Shown: positions 1 through 9,452 of the stretch, in pieces
Position numbering within the stretch: position 1 is the stretch's first letter
Layout of the letters: each line of letters opens with the position of its first letter
Origin: Aeromicrobium panaciterrae
GTDB lineage: Bacteria > Actinomycetota > Actinomycetes > Propionibacteriales > Nocardioidaceae
Direction: 5' to 3'
DNA length: 64,000 nt
Assembly: GCF_031457275.1 (NCBI RefSeq)
Contig: NZ_JAVDWH010000001.1
Coordinates: 1,488,001-1,552,000 of the forward strand
Made by a program: the position numbers and the translations under genes
The notes under the pieces: generated by a model
The model's database searches: none
What the model was told of the DNA's origin: nothing
What the model saw: the letters and a program-made list of their open reading frames with translations, nothing else

Positions 1-236
1 AAAGTCAGGTTCTCTTCGTCGGTCCTGCACGCAACCTGAATGAATTTGGGACCGTCCGCTCGCTTGCCAAAGACTCGATCGAAGGAGTGCTTGCTTCCTG
101 GAGACTCTCGTCCCGCGTCGAGCTGAATTCGCGCGTCTTTGGGCTTCGGCGTCACGTCAACACCTGCGAAGCTGCTGGGGCAGTTCGTGCCGAGGAAGAG
201 CAGGCTCGAAAGGAGCACGATCGCTGGACGGATCAC
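1..236 (-). CDS. Exported protein of unknown function, 3' end outside window
   Basis: The first 78 codons are present and the frame is open to the left edge. I read a GTG start that overlaps the TGA of the upstream lipoprotein gene (GTGA), which suggests translational coupling. The first 25 residues look like a Sec signal peptide: a basic residue, a hydrophobic core (IVLLSSLLFLG) and a small-residue end (SSFAG). The visible mature part is charged and I recognise no domain. Pairing with a lipoprotein gene suggests an envelope role, which is inference. Confidence 0.6.
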   Translation of the reverse strand, partial: MIRPAIVLLSSLLFLGTNCPSSFAGVDVTPKPKDARIQLDAGRESPGSKHSFDRVFGKRADGPKFIQVACRTDEENLT

Positions 237-760
237 GACGCAGCCTGCAGTTCGAGAGTCTCGAGCGTCCACGCCTGGGACTTCTTGATGAGGACGAATG
301 TCAGGTCGGAATCCTCGGGATTGCCCGGCTGCGGAGTGGCTGAACTGGATTCCGCGTAAGTGCCGGGTTCCGATTTGACCGTTGCAAACACCAGAGCCTT
401 GCCGTCGTCGAATGTGACCTCAAGCTCGCCAAGCTTCCAATCTGAACCCTTGAAGAATCCGCCATTTTCATAGGTGTCTCGGTACAGCTGGATGTAGTTC
501 TCACAACCGCTGCATTTGGGCGAAGAGAGCCGGGAAAGTTCCGCCACATCGCCGGTGTTCGCCGCGTAGTTGAAAACGTCGATGTAGTGGGCGACGAAGG
601 CTGAGGCGCCTTCGGGGGTGTTCTCCTTCGCCTGCGCGGGCATCGTCGGTGCTGTCGCGGTGGGCGTGGCAGACGTCGTGGGTTTGGGTTCTTTGGGCTC
701 GGGATCAGTGCACCCGGCAACCAGGATCAACAGCGAAGTGGCTACGGCAAGTCTCAGCAT
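233..760 (-). CDS. DUF6318-type lipoprotein
   Basis: This 175-residue protein has a lipoprotein signal peptide ending in the lipobox LVAGC (Cys 17), so it should be lipid-anchored outside the membrane. A Pro/Thr-rich linker (about residues 20-50) leads to a compact alpha/beta domain with the pair CSGC, which may form a disulfide or bind a ligand. The domain (EGASAFVAHYIDVFNYA through the DWKLGELEVTFDDG strand) resembles the actinobacterial DUF6318 family, for which I know no function. It overlaps the next exported-protein gene by 4 bases and is divergent from the aldo/keto reductase gene. Confidence 0.75.
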   Translation of the reverse strand: MLRLAVATSLLILVAGCTDPEPKEPKPTTSATPTATAPTMPAQAKENTPEGASAFVAHYIDVFNYAANTGDVAELSRLSSPKCSGCENYIQLYRDTYENGGFFKGSDWKLGELEVTFDDGKALVFATVKSEPGTYAESSSATPQPGNPEDSDLTFVLIKKSQAWTLETLELQAAS

Positions 761-854
761 GATCCCCCCGAATCGAATGCGAAAAACCTACCGAGCAGGG
801 CGGGGTTTGTCAGCACTCAATTTGCTCCTGTGGACGACGGCCTAGGCTGGCCAC

Positions 855-1805
855 ATGACTCGCACCCTCGGCTCCAGCGACATCAAGGTCTCGACCGTTG
901 GCGTCGGCTGCAACGCCTTCGGCACCCGGATCGACCAGGACCAGACCACCGCCGTCGTGGACGCGTGTTTCGAGCATGGCGTGAACTTCTTCGACACCGC
1001 CGATGTGTACGGCGAGAGCGAAGTGCTGCTCGGCAAAGCACTCGAGGGACGCCGCGACGAAGTCATCATTGCCACCAAGTTCGGCATGGATCTCCAGGGT
1101 CGCAACGGCGACGACCAGGGCCGCCGAGGCAGCGCCGCTTACGTGAAGACTGCGATTGACGCGAGCCTGAAGCGACTCGGAACCGATCACATCGATCTCT
1201 ACCAACTGCACACGCCGGATCCGCAGACGCCGATCGAGGAGACGCTCGGTGCACTGAATGAGCTCGTCGTCGAGGGCAAGGTGCGCGCTATCGGCAGTTC
1301 AAACCTGCAGGCCTGGCAGGCAGTGGACGCGGACTGGGTGTCGAAGACCAAGGGCTTCGCCTCGTTCGTGACGGCGCAGAACGAGTACTCGCTCTACAAC
1401 CGCACCGCTGAGACCGAGCTCGTACCGGCCTGCCTGGAGCTGGGCGTCGGCATCCTGCCGTACTTCCCGCTGGCGTACGGATTGCTGACCGGCAAGTACC
1501 GACGTGGCGAGCAGGCTCCAGAAGGTACGAGGCTTGCAGTGCAGACGCATCGCCTCGAAGCGGCCAACTGGGACACCATCGAAGCGCTGGAGGCATTCGC
1601 GAATGCCCGCAGCATTTCGATCCTCGACCTCGCCATCGGTGGCCTTGCCGCGCAGCCCGCAGTGGCCAGTGTCATCGCTGGTGCGACCAAGCCTGAGCAG
1701 GTTGCTGCCAACGCGAAAGCAGGGGAGTGGACGCCCTCAGACAGCGACCTTGAAGAGCTCGCGTTGATCGGCAAACCGGACCAGTCGTACACGACATTCG
1801 CCTGA
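855..1805 (+). CDS. Aldo/keto reductase
   Basis: This 316-residue protein is a full-length NADPH-dependent aldo/keto reductase of the TIM-barrel family. The catalytic tetrad is visible: Asp47 and Tyr52 in FFDTADVYG, Lys75 in IIATKFG, and His119 in DLYQLHTPD. The C-terminal region (SVIAGATKPEQVAANAKAG) carries the usual NADPH phosphate-binding motif. Such enzymes reduce aldehydes and ketones in the cytoplasm. The substrate cannot be read from the sequence. The gene stands alone, divergent from the lipoprotein gene and convergent with the next gene. Confidence 0.92.
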   Translation: MTRTLGSSDIKVSTVGVGCNAFGTRIDQDQTTAVVDACFEHGVNFFDTADVYGESEVLLGKALEGRRDEVIIATKFGMDLQGRNGDDQGRRGSAAYVKTAIDASLKRLGTDHIDLYQLHTPDPQTPIEETLGALNELVVEGKVRAIGSSNLQAWQAVDADWVSKTKGFASFVTAQNEYSLYNRTAETELVPACLELGVGILPYFPLAYGLLTGKYRRGEQAPEGTRLAVQTHRLEAANWDTIEALEAFANARSISILDLAIGGLAAQPAVASVIAGATKPEQVAANAKAGEWTPSDSDLEELALIGKPDQSYTTFA

Positions 1806-1935
1806 AGATGATGCGCCGGGCTGGGAAGCGCCTCACGGCGCGTGGCCGCTCGAAGCGGCTGATTTTAGGTCCCGGGGCTACCACAGCCCGACGCATAGAT
1901 AAGCCTAACTGACAGGCCCTCGACCTCAAGTGCAA

Positions 1936-2532
1936 TCAGTGCAGGCGTGCGGCGCGTTCGAGCTCGGCGCAGTGCCTCAGGTGCATTGCAGTGTCGACCA
2001 ATTTGGCTGCGCTGTGCGGGTCGCCGGACTCGAGTTGCCCGCGACCGACACCGATGATGTGCGCGAATGCTGCGGCTCGATCGAGAGTCACATCGAAGTC
2101 TTCGCCAACGACACCGCGGATCACAGTGTCGACCAGTGCCATGACTTCGTCAGGGCCAGGAGGGTCAACGACGCCGGCGAGCACTTCGTGTACGGGCGCG
2201 TAGGCCTTGCCTGCTGCATATTCGCGCGCGGCTTGCTCGGGCGAGCGGTAGACCCACGTACGAAGCAGGTAGAGGCGCCACAGTGATCCGGCGACGGTGT
2301 CGGCGGCCGCATGAGACCAGAGGTCGGCGATGACGCCGAGTCCCTCAGCGTCCGCGAGGTGCAGGACGCGATCGACGAGTCCCTGATCTTCATCGTTGCG
2401 CGGACCGCGTACGAGGAGGTTGGCGATGCGGTGGCCAGCGGCCGCCATCTCGGCCGGGTCGGACACGTTGTCGGCCTGCGACTCGAACAGCTCGGCGCCG
2501 GGCAGAGCAGGCTTCTTGAACCGCTCAGTCAT
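1936..2532 (-). CDS. Conserved protein of unknown function
   Basis: This protein of 198 residues is soluble, mainly helical and rich in Ala, with no signal peptide or membrane segment. I do not recognise a family beyond a general likeness to actinobacterial hypothetical proteins (segment DPAEMAAAGHRIANLLVRG). It starts 47 bases downstream of the EfeU-type permease gene on the same strand and may be co-transcribed with it. No function is assigned. Confidence 0.7.
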   Translation of the reverse strand: MTERFKKPALPGAELFESQADNVSDPAEMAAAGHRIANLLVRGPRNDEDQGLVDRVLHLADAEGLGVIADLWSHAAADTVAGSLWRLYLLRTWVYRSPEQAAREYAAGKAYAPVHEVLAGVVDPPGPDEVMALVDTVIRGVVGEDFDVTLDRAAAFAHIIGVGRGQLESGDPHSAAKLVDTAMHLRHCAELERAARLH

Positions 2533-2579
2533 GCAGCCACCCGCGTTTCATGCGACCACCGTAACCGGACGTACCTGAA

Positions 2580-3410
2580 TCAGCCTGCTGTGACACTTGC
2601 TGGTTCGGGCTTTGCTGCAGCCGGCTTCGGCTTGCGGAGGTAGAGCCACAGCACCGGTACGAGGTAGCCGACCCACGCGATGACCTGCAGCCACGAGGGG
2701 TCGGGCTGGAAGTTGATCGTGCCCTTAAGCAACGTGCCATACCAGCTGTCCGGCGGAATCGTCGACGAGATGTCGAAGACTCGATCGCTGAAGCCGGGGA
2801 GTACGCGCGCCTCCTGCAGATCGAAGATGCCGTACGCGAGAACGCCGGCCGCGACGATGATCAGGAGTGCGCCGGTGATCGTGAAGAACGTGCTGAGGTT
2901 GATGCGGATCGCACCGCGGTAGATCAGGAAGCCGAGGATGACGGCGACGAGGATTCCTCCCGTGGCGCCGACGAAGGGCTGAGCCGTGGTGCTGCCCTTG
3001 ATCGTCGACCAGATGATGGCTGCTGTCTCGAGGCCCTCACGGCCGACCGTGACGAAGGCGACGGTGGCCAGGGCGAACGGTCCGAGGGCGGCAGACATCT
3101 GACCTTCGAGCTCCGACTTGAGCGAGCGCGCTGTGCGGCGCATCCAGAAGATCATCCAGGTGACGAGGCCGGCGGCGAGGATTGACATCGTGCCGCCGAC
3201 GATCTCTTGGGTCTTGAACGACAGCTGGTCGAACGCCACGTTGATCGCCGAGAACACCGCGACCACCAGCACCAGGGCCGACGAAACGCCGATCCAGACG
3301 TACCGGATCTCGTGCCGGCGTTTGGACTTCACGAGGTACGCCACCAAGATGCTGACGATCAATGAGGCTTCGAGGCCTTCGCGTAGACCGATCAGGAAGT
3401 TGGCGAGCAT
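2580..3410 (-). CDS. efeU: FTR1/EfeU-family iron permease
   Basis: A 276-residue membrane protein with about seven hydrophobic segments. Two REGLE motifs are present, LREGLEASL near the N-terminus (segment 1) and GREGLETAA in the middle (segment 4). These Glu-rich motifs are the iron-coordinating signature of the FTR1/EfeU permeases, which import iron across the cytoplasmic membrane. In the EfeUOB system the partners are the periplasmic EfeO and the DyP peroxidase EfeB; neither is in this window, so the permease is orphaned here or works with genes elsewhere. A DtxR-like box lies just upstream of the ATG. Confidence 0.9.
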   Translation of the reverse strand: MLANFLIGLREGLEASLIVSILVAYLVKSKRRHEIRYVWIGVSSALVLVVAVFSAINVAFDQLSFKTQEIVGGTMSILAAGLVTWMIFWMRRTARSLKSELEGQMSAALGPFALATVAFVTVGREGLETAAIIWSTIKGSTTAQPFVGATGGILVAVILGFLIYRGAIRINLSTFFTITGALLIIVAAGVLAYGIFDLQEARVLPGFSDRVFDISSTIPPDSWYGTLLKGTINFQPDPSWLQVIAWVGYLVPVLWLYLRKPKPAAAKPEPASVTAG

Positions 3411-3423
3411 GAGGGCAGTCTAC

Positions 3424-3437
3424 TAAGGCGACCCTCA
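3424..3437 (-). promoter_or_regulatory. Possible DtxR/IdeR-type iron box upstream of efeU
   Basis: On the minus strand the site reads TGAGGGTCGCCTTA, 14 bases before the efeU ATG. It matches 10 of 14 positions of the DtxR half-site pair TTAGGTTAGCCTAA. Iron-dependent repression would fit an iron permease. The match is imperfect, so this is a suggestion only. Confidence 0.35.
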
Positions 3438-3584
3438 CTCCGCCCCGTCCCCTAGCGACGAGCTCTGCGAGGAGCGGGAGCGAAGCGAAGGGGCGTACGA
3501 CGAGAGGCTCGCTTGAGTCATGCGTCTGACAACGCTTCGGCCTCGTACCTCGGCCTCCCAGTCGCTCCGCTCCTTAGCGGACGA

Positions 3585-4841
3585 TTACTCGGCCTCTTCT
3601 GGTGCGTCGAGCGCTTCGGTCAACAGCTCTCCGATGAGACCGATCTGCCATTGGCGGGCACCCTGTGCCGCCAGGGATGCCGACACCACATCGACCGTGA
3701 GGTCCTCGGGTGGCTCCCATGCGAGATTGCGTACGAGCTGCGGGCTGATCAGGTTTTCGGCCGGGAGATTGTGCTTCTCGGCGAGTGACGTGACCACCTC
3801 GCGGGTGCGGCCGAGGCGTACGGCGGCGATGGGCTTCTTGTCGGCCCAGGCGCGCGGCGGCGGGGGACCGTCGACCTTCTGCCCGGTGGTGGGCAGTTTG
3901 ATCTCGGGCAGGGCCAGTCCGCGTTCGACGGCGTCGAACCACTCGCTGACAAAACGACGTGGCCCGCGGTTCTTCATGACCTTCATCGACTTCAGCGAGT
4001 TGAGGTCTTGAGGCGAGGTGACGGCGATCTCGATGATCGACGAATCGGGGAGGATGCGCCCGGGCGTGATGTCGCGATCGGTCGCGATGGCGTCTCGTGC
4101 CTCCCAGAGCTCGCGTACGACGGCGAGTGCGCGTCGTCCTCGAGCCTTGTGGATGCTCGACGTGCGGCGCCACGGCTCTTTGCGCTCCGGCGGTCCCTGG
4201 AACGTGAGCAGTGCCTCGAACTCTTCGGCAGCCCACTCGCGCTTGCCTGCCTCGACGAGGTCGGCGTCGATCAGATTGCGCAGCTCGACCAACACCTCGA
4301 CGTCGAGGGCCGCGTAGACGAGCCACGGGTCCGGCAGCGGGCGCGTTGACCAGTCAGCGGCCGAGAACTCCTTGGCCAAGCTCAAGCCGAGGTAGTGCTC
4401 GACGAGCGCCGCAAGACCCACTCGAGGAAGGTTGAGCAGACGGCCGGCCAGTTCGGTGTCGAACAGTGACTCGGGGTAGAGGCCGACCTCGGCCAGACAC
4501 ATGAGGTCCTGCGTTGCTGCGTGCAGGATCCACTCGTTGCCGTCGAAGGCGGTGTCGAGGGTGATCAGGTTGTCGAACGCGATCGGGTCGATCAGGTGTG
4601 TGCCGGAGCCTTCGCGCCTGACCTGCACGAGGTACGCACGCTGCGAATAGCGGTAGCCGGAGGCGCGTTCGGCGTCCAGGGCGATCGGGCCGGTGCCTGC
4701 CGCGATCCGTTCGCACGTCTCAGCCAGTGCCGCCGGAGTGTCGACGACTGCGGTGAGTGGTTCGCGAAGCTGGAGGCGCGGGGCCTCCGGCTCGACCGGC
4801 TCCACCGTCACCGGTGTCTCGGGTTCTTCTGCAACCGTCAA
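3585..4841 (-). CDS. rnd: Ribonuclease D-type 3'-5' exonuclease with HRDC domain
   Basis: An RNase D-like exonuclease of 418 residues if the TTG at 4841 is the start. That TTG overlaps the TGA of the DUF3000 gene (TTGA); a longer frame to 4910 exists but would add an unlikely N-terminus. The DEDD exonuclease motif I (ALDAERASGYRYS) and the following strand LVQVRR are visible, then a later DEDD motif (YAALDVEVLVELR), then an HRDC domain (VVRELWEARDAIATDRD). These enzymes trim the 3' ends of stable RNA. DUF3000 followed by this gene is a familiar actinobacterial pair next to hemE. Confidence 0.88.
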   Translation of the reverse strand: MTVAEEPETPVTVEPVEPEAPRLQLREPLTAVVDTPAALAETCERIAAGTGPIALDAERASGYRYSQRAYLVQVRREGSGTHLIDPIAFDNLITLDTAFDGNEWILHAATQDLMCLAEVGLYPESLFDTELAGRLLNLPRVGLAALVEHYLGLSLAKEFSAADWSTRPLPDPWLVYAALDVEVLVELRNLIDADLVEAGKREWAAEEFEALLTFQGPPERKEPWRRTSSIHKARGRRALAVVRELWEARDAIATDRDITPGRILPDSSIIEIAVTSPQDLNSLKSMKVMKNRGPRRFVSEWFDAVERGLALPEIKLPTTGQKVDGPPPPRAWADKKPIAAVRLGRTREVVTSLAEKHNLPAENLISPQLVRNLAWEPPEDLTVDVVSASLAAQGARQWQIGLIGELLTEALDAPEEAE

Positions 4842-5428
4842 CGAACGCCACGCTTGCGCTGGAGTCGGATCACACCTGGAGCGAGCGGGGGCAAACCGGC
4901 GATGGCACACAGCAGATCAGTCCAGGCGCTCGCATGGGTCGCCATCGTGGACTTGGCGTCCATCAACGGCGTCCACGACGCACGTACTTCGATCTGCGCG
5001 CTGGAACCGTCGGCATCCATCTCGCCAAAGCCTTCGGACCGTACGACGGTCACGCTGCCGCTGGCTGCGGTGTGGTGACTGCCCTGAGCCTCGAGTGACT
5101 CGGTGAGCCAGCTCCACCCGACGCTCGCAAGCATGGGGTCGGCGGCCATGTCGGCCTCGACCTCGGCGCGAGCGAAGGTGACGCAGCGGAACGTACCGCC
5201 CCATGCGTCATTGCCCGCCGGATCGTGCAACAGGATGAAGCGGCCGGTAGCGAGCTCTTCTTCGCCGACGAGCACATCGCCACTGATGGCGAACGAGTGT
5301 GGGGCGATGCGTTGGGGCGCGGGCATCTCGTCGACCACGACCTCAGGTCGAAGCGACGCGTGCCGTACCTGTTCGACCGCAGCCGTGAATTGTGCGGGGG
5401 TGCGGTCTATTTCACTTCGGGCTCCCAC
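4838..5428 (-). CDS. DUF3000 family protein
   Basis: This soluble protein of 196 residues matches the actinobacterial DUF3000 family (segments DAWGGTFRCVTFARAE, ASWTPLMDAKSTMATHASAW and CAIAGLPPLAPGVI). The function is unknown. It sits directly before the RNase D gene with a 4-base overlap and is divergent from hemE. The neighbourhood suggests a housekeeping role linked to RNA processing, which is inference from position only. Confidence 0.85.
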   Translation of the reverse strand: MGARSEIDRTPAQFTAAVEQVRHASLRPEVVVDEMPAPQRIAPHSFAISGDVLVGEEELATGRFILLHDPAGNDAWGGTFRCVTFARAEVEADMAADPMLASVGWSWLTESLEAQGSHHTAASGSVTVVRSEGFGEMDADGSSAQIEVRASWTPLMDAKSTMATHASAWTDLLCAIAGLPPLAPGVIRLQRKRGVR

Positions 5429-5513
5429 ACTGTGATCGTAGGCGCGATGGGGTCAGCGCGGGATCCCGACACTCCGCTCGGCCGGACAGACTGCGCCCTG
5501 AGACAATGGATGG

Positions 5514-6554
5514 GTGACCGCAACCCTGACCGACAGTGCCTTCCTTCAAGCGTGCCGTGGCGAGCAGCCCGAGCACACGCCCGTGTGGTTCATGAGGCAG
5601 GCCGGCCGCTCGTTGCCGGAGTACCTCAAGCTGCGCGAAGGCGTCGCCATGCTCGACTCGTGCTTCCGCACCGACATGGTCGTCGAGATCACGATGCAGC
5701 CCGTACGCCGCTATGGCGTCGACGCGGCGATCTTCTTCTCCGACATCGTCGTCCCGCTCAAGGCGATCGGTGTCGACCTCGACATCGTGCCGGGTGTGGG
5801 TCCGGTGATCGCTGATCCGGTCAGTACCCACGCGCAGCTCGACCAGTTCCGCGATCTCGAAGCCGATGACGTCACGACGATCACCGATGCCGTGAAGGCG
5901 CTGGTCGTCGAACTCGGCTCGACACCGCTGATCGGCTTCGCTGGAGCACCGTTCACCCTCGCGTCCTACCTCGTCGAAGGCGGTCCCTCGAAGGACCACC
6001 GCAAGACCAAGCAGCTGATGTACTCCGACCCCGACCTGTGGCACGCGTTGCTCACCCGCATCTCGGTGATCGCTGGCCAGTTCCTGCGCCTGCAGGTTGA
6101 GGCCGGTGCTTCGGCGATCCAGCTCTTCGATTCGTGGGCTGGCAACCTCTCGCTCGCGGACTACGAGAAGTACGTACGTCCGCATTCGGCCGCTGTGCTC
6201 GAATCGGTCGCCGACCTCGACGTACCCCGCATCCACTTCGGTGTGGGCACGGGCGAGCTGTTGCACTCGATGGGCCAGGCTGGCGCTGATGTTGTCGGCG
6301 TCGACTGGCGAGTGCCGCTCGACGAAGCCGTACGCCGCGTTGGCCCGGGCAAGGCTGTGCAGGGCAACCTGGATCCGACACTGCTCTTCGCGCCGACCGA
6401 GCTCGTACATGCGCGTGCCGCGGAGATCATCGATGCCGGTCGCAGCGCCGAAGGACATGTGTTCAACCTCGGCCATGGTGTTCTCCCGGCAACCGATCCC
6501 GACTCGTTGGCTCGGCTCGTCGACTTCGTCCACGGCTACGACATCTCCCTATAA
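5514..6554 (+). CDS. hemE: Uroporphyrinogen decarboxylase
   Basis: This 346-residue enzyme converts uroporphyrinogen III to coproporphyrinogen III in the cytoplasm. The N-terminal signature ([20 protein letters not shown]) carries the substrate-binding Arg residues, and the second signature [13 protein letters not shown] is present. The start is GTG at 5514. It is the first gene of a three-gene heme cluster: hemG follows after 15 bases and hemQ overlaps hemG. This is the coproporphyrin branch typical of Gram-positive bacteria; the ferrochelatase gene is not in the window. Confidence 0.96.
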   Translation: MTATLTDSAFLQACRGEQPEHTPVWFMRQAGRSLPEYLKLREGVAMLDSCFRTDMVVEITMQPVRRYGVDAAIFFSDIVVPLKAIGVDLDIVPGVGPVIADPVSTHAQLDQFRDLEADDVTTITDAVKALVVELGSTPLIGFAGAPFTLASYLVEGGPSKDHRKTKQLMYSDPDLWHALLTRISVIAGQFLRLQVEAGASAIQLFDSWAGNLSLADYEKYVRPHSAAVLESVADLDVPRIHFGVGTGELLHSMGQAGADVVGVDWRVPLDEAVRRVGPGKAVQGNLDPTLLFAPTELVHARAAEIIDAGRSAEGHVFNLGHGVLPATDPDSLARLVDFVHGYDISL

Positions 6555-6569
6555 GAACGGGAACTGACC

Positions 6570-7880
6570 GTGCGCGTTGCAATCGTCGGCGGTGGCATGG
6601 CGGGGCTTGCTGCTGCCCGCCAGCTCGCTGACGACGGCGCCGATGTCGTTCTGCTCGAGGGCTCCAGCCGCCTCGGTGGCAAGTTGCTGCTCGGCGAGGT
6701 CGGTGGACTGTCCCTCGACCTGGGTGCGGAATCGATCCTGGCTCGTCGTCCCGAAGGGCTCGACCTCATGCACGCCGTCGGTCTCGACGATCGCGTGGTC
6801 AACCCGCGTACGAGCGACGCCGCGATCTGGACTCACGGCTCCCTGCGCGCCATGCCGCCGACCGTGATGGGCATTCCTGCTTCAGCTGAGCTCAACGGCA
6901 TCGCCGAAGTCACTCCTCATGTCGTAGATGTCCCCGAAGCTGATGTGTCGGTCGCGGAGTTCGTGAGCGCGCGACTCGGCGCTGACGTGGTCGACAGGCT
7001 CGTCGAGCCGCTGCTTGGTGGTGTGTACGCCGGGCATGCCGATCAGCTCTCGCTGCAGGCCACGGCACCACAGATCGCAGCACTCGGCAGCGACCTCCTC
7101 GCGGGAGCGACGAAGGCAAGGGCGGAGGCCGCCGCCTCGGGTCCTGTGTTCGCCGGTCTTGTTGGGGGAGTCGGGCAGCTGCCCGACGCAGTCGCCGCAG
7201 GCATCGAGGTCCGCCTCGACGCGACCGTTCGCGAGGTCGCCCGTACGAATGACGGTTGGCGAATCTCGGTCGGCCCAACCACCGATGTCGAGGTAATCGA
7301 CGTCGATGCGGTCGTCGTCGCCGCTCCGGCACCGGCAGCCGCACGCCTGTTGGCCGAGGTCGCGCCTGACGCGGCGTTCGCCCTGGCGGCGATCGACTAC
7401 GCCAGCGTCGCGCTAGTCACGTACGTCTTTGACGACGGGCCGAGCTTCGAGGGGTCCGGATTCCTGGTGCCACCCGTTGACGGCACGTTCATCAAGGCCG
7501 CCACCATTTCTTCGAACAAGTGGGGATGGGTCGCCGACACCGGTCGTACGGTCATTCGTGCCTCGGTTGGACGGGCCGGGGAGGCGACTCTGCTGCAGAG
7601 CGATGACACAGACCTCACCGCCCGAGCATTGGCCGACCTGCGTACGGCGTTTGGTGGCCTGCCTGACCCGCTCGACTCGCTTGTGCAGCGCTGGGGAGGT
7701 GGTCTGCCGCAGTACGCCGTTGGTCACCTCGACCGCGTCGACACGATCGAGCGCGACATTGCGACCGTGCCGGGACTCGAGGTCTGCGGCGCCGCCTATC
7801 GCGGTGTCGGCATTCCCGCCGTGATCGCGTCCGGACAGGCTGCCGCGCGCCGGCTGCTCGGTGGGACAATGGCCTCATGA
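6570..7880 (+). CDS. hemG: Coproporphyrinogen/protoporphyrinogen III oxidase (HemY/CgoX type)
   Basis: A 436-residue FAD enzyme. The N-terminal dinucleotide-binding motif [29 protein letters not shown] is intact, and the C-terminal FAD-contact segment ([20 protein letters not shown]) matches the oxygen-dependent HemY group. In bacteria that also carry hemQ this enzyme oxidises coproporphyrinogen III to coproporphyrin III (CgoX), so that activity is the more likely one here. It starts with GTG at 6570, and its stop overlaps the hemQ start (ATGA), so expression is probably coupled. Confidence 0.93.
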   Translation: MRVAIVGGGMAGLAAARQLADDGADVVLLEGSSRLGGKLLLGEVGGLSLDLGAESILARRPEGLDLMHAVGLDDRVVNPRTSDAAIWTHGSLRAMPPTVMGIPASAELNGIAEVTPHVVDVPEADVSVAEFVSARLGADVVDRLVEPLLGGVYAGHADQLSLQATAPQIAALGSDLLAGATKARAEAAASGPVFAGLVGGVGQLPDAVAAGIEVRLDATVREVARTNDGWRISVGPTTDVEVIDVDAVVVAAPAPAAARLLAEVAPDAAFALAAIDYASVALVTYVFDDGPSFEGSGFLVPPVDGTFIKAATISSNKWGWVADTGRTVIRASVGRAGEATLLQSDDTDLTARALADLRTAFGGLPDPLDSLVQRWGGGLPQYAVGHLDRVDTIERDIATVPGLEVCGAAYRGVGIPAVIASGQAAARRLLGGTMAS

Positions 7881-8581
7881 GCGTCGCGAACAAAGGCAAG
7901 CTGGCCAAAGAGATCAACGACACGATCCGCTACACGATGTGGTCGGTCTTCAAGCTCGAGCGCGTACTCGGCGATGCCGATCGCCAGGCCGAGGCCGCCG
8001 AGGTCGAGGCGCTGATCGCCAAGCTCGCAGCTGACGATGTCGTGGTCCGCGGAACGTACGACGTCAGTGGACTTCGCGCCGACGCCGACCTGATGATCTG
8101 GTGGCACTCGCCGACGAGCGAAGCGCTGCAGGCGGCATATAACTCGTTCCGTCGCACGGCACTCGGCTCACGTATGGCTCCGGTCTGGTCGCAACTAGCG
8201 CTGCATCGTCCCGCGGAGTTCAACCGCTCACATATTCCTGCCTTCATGGCCGAGGAAGAGACGCATCCCTTCGTTTGCGTCTACCCGTTCGTGCGTTCGT
8301 ACGACTGGTACCTGCTGCCCGACCAAGAGCGCCGCGACATCCTCAAGGAGCACGGCATGGCCGCGCGGGACTACCCCGACGTTCGCGCCAACACCGTCGC
8401 CTCGTTCGCGCTCGGCGACTACGAGTGGATCCTGGCCTTCGAAGCTGACGAGCTGCACCGCATCGTCGACCTGATGCGCGAGCTGCGCGCCACTGAAGCG
8501 CGACGCCATGTGCGCGAGGAGATCCCGTTCTACACCGGTCAGGCTCACACCGTCAGCGAGCTCACCACCCTCTGGCCCTAG
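7877..8581 (+). CDS. hemQ: Coproheme decarboxylase (HemQ/ChdC)
   Basis: This 234-residue protein belongs to the chlorite-dismutase-like family and performs the last step of the coproporphyrin pathway: peroxide-dependent decarboxylation of coproheme to heme b. The conserved core ([20 protein letters not shown] followed by the helix [10 protein letters not shown]) is characteristic and contains the conserved Tyr. The ATG overlaps the hemG stop by 4 bases. Its TAG stop lies in CCTAGG and shares bases with the stop of the convergent VOC gene. Confidence 0.95.
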   Translation: MSVANKGKLAKEINDTIRYTMWSVFKLERVLGDADRQAEAAEVEALIAKLAADDVVVRGTYDVSGLRADADLMIWWHSPTSEALQAAYNSFRRTALGSRMAPVWSQLALHRPAEFNRSHIPAFMAEEETHPFVCVYPFVRSYDWYLLPDQERRDILKEHGMAARDYPDVRANTVASFALGDYEWILAFEADELHRIVDLMRELRATEARRHVREEIPFYTGQAHTVSELTTLWP

Positions 8582-8925
8582 GCCTGGGCGACGCAGAACT
8601 GGTTGCCGTCGGGGTCGGTGAAGACGTTCCAACTGAACTGCTCCATATGGTGCTCCTGAACGAGCCCCGCGCCGGCGTCCAACAACCGCTTCGTGTCGCC
8701 CTCAAGATCCTGCGTGCTGAGGTCGAGATGCAGTCGGTTCTTGCCCGACGTCGTCTCGTCAACCTTCTGGAATGACACCTTCTGAGCAATCCCTGGCAGG
8801 CCGACGATGATGTACCAGCCACCCATCTCGGCCTCGATCTGACCGCCGAGCTGCTCAGCCCACCATTGGGCAAGCGGCATCGGATCCGTGCTGTCGACTG
8901 TGACCATGTGCAACGAGAGCGTCAT
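8578..8925 (-). CDS. VOC (glyoxalase-like) superfamily protein
   Basis: A 115-residue single-domain vicinal-oxygen-chelate protein. The repeated beta-alpha-beta-beta-beta pattern is visible: [22 protein letters not shown], then [21 protein letters not shown], then the closing strand [16 protein letters not shown]. These proteins are metal enzymes or drug-binding proteins; the substrate is unknown. Its TAG stop overlaps the hemQ stop on the other strand. msrB lies 9 bases upstream on the same strand, so the two may be co-transcribed. Confidence 0.85.
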   Translation of the reverse strand: MTLSLHMVTVDSTDPMPLAQWWAEQLGGQIEAEMGGWYIIVGLPGIAQKVSFQKVDETTSGKNRLHLDLSTQDLEGDTKRLLDAGAGLVQEHHMEQFSWNVFTDPDGNQFCVAQA

Positions 8926-8934
8926 GGCACGACG

Positions 8935-9345
8935 TTAGTCGTTCTTGGGCTCCAGGCTCAGGGCAATGCCGTTGATGCAGAAGCGCTCATCGGTCGGAGT
9001 GCCGAAGCCTTCACCCTTGAACACGTGGCCCAAGTGCGAGCCACATGTGGCACATCTGACCTCGGTGCGGACACCGCCGAACATCGAGCGGTCCTCGATG
9101 TACTCGACGCGATCCTCGGCGAGCGGCTCGTAGAACGCGGGCCAGCCGCAGTGAGCGTCAAACTTCGTGTTGCTGCGAAACAGCTCCGCGTTGCAGGCGC
9201 GGCACTTGTAGACGCCCACCGTCGGATCGGTCTCGTACGAGGAGCTGAACGGGCGCTCGGTGCCGGCCTTGCGGAGCACGTCGTACTCGGCCGGGCTGAG
9301 CTCGGCCTTCCACTCTTCCTCGGTCTTTTCAACGTCGTAAGCCAT
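8935..9345 (-). CDS. msrB: Peptide-methionine (R)-S-oxide reductase
   Basis: This 136-residue enzyme repairs the R epimer of methionine sulfoxide in proteins. The two zinc-binding CxxC pairs are present (Cys48/51 in CRAC and Cys98/101 in CATC), together with the catalytic Cys123 in RFCINGIAL and the substrate segment HCGWPAF, which supplies a candidate resolving Cys66. The length is normal for the family. It is cytoplasmic since no signal peptide is present. The VOC gene follows after 9 bases. Confidence 0.95.
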   Translation of the reverse strand: MAYDVEKTEEEWKAELSPAEYDVLRKAGTERPFSSSYETDPTVGVYKCRACNAELFRSNTKFDAHCGWPAFYEPLAEDRVEYIEDRSMFGGVRTEVRCATCGSHLGHVFKGEGFGTPTDERFCINGIALSLEPKND

Positions 9346-9360
9346 GCCTCAAGCGTACGC

Positions 9361-9452
9361 GCGGCTCCTAGCGCTGCGCGTCGTCCTTCGCTCGCTCGTT
9401 CCTCGCTCGCTCCCGGTCGGCCGCGGGCGGCCTCCCTAGGAACCGGGCCTCG
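9361..9452. repeat. GC-rich intergenic segment with GAGCGAGCG-type repeats
   Basis: The space between two minus-strand genes holds tandem CGCTCGCTCG-like words followed by the 14-base near-palindrome GGCCGCGGGCGGCC (about 9420-9433). Related words (GAGCGGGAGCGAAGCGAAG near 3473, GAGCGAGCGCAGCGAGCG at 40575) occur in other intergenic spaces of the window. No T-tract is present, so it is not a classical terminator. Confidence 0.45.

Noticed and set aside
233..720. Pro/Arg-rich alternative frames inside the lipoprotein and other genes
   Set aside because: They are shadows of the real frame; the strong GC third-position bias supports only one frame in each case.
3585..4910. A longer start for RNase D at 4910
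   Set aside because: The extra residues are Cys/Arg-rich and antisense-like within the DUF3000 gene. The TTG overlapping the DUF3000 stop fits the local pattern of coupled genes.
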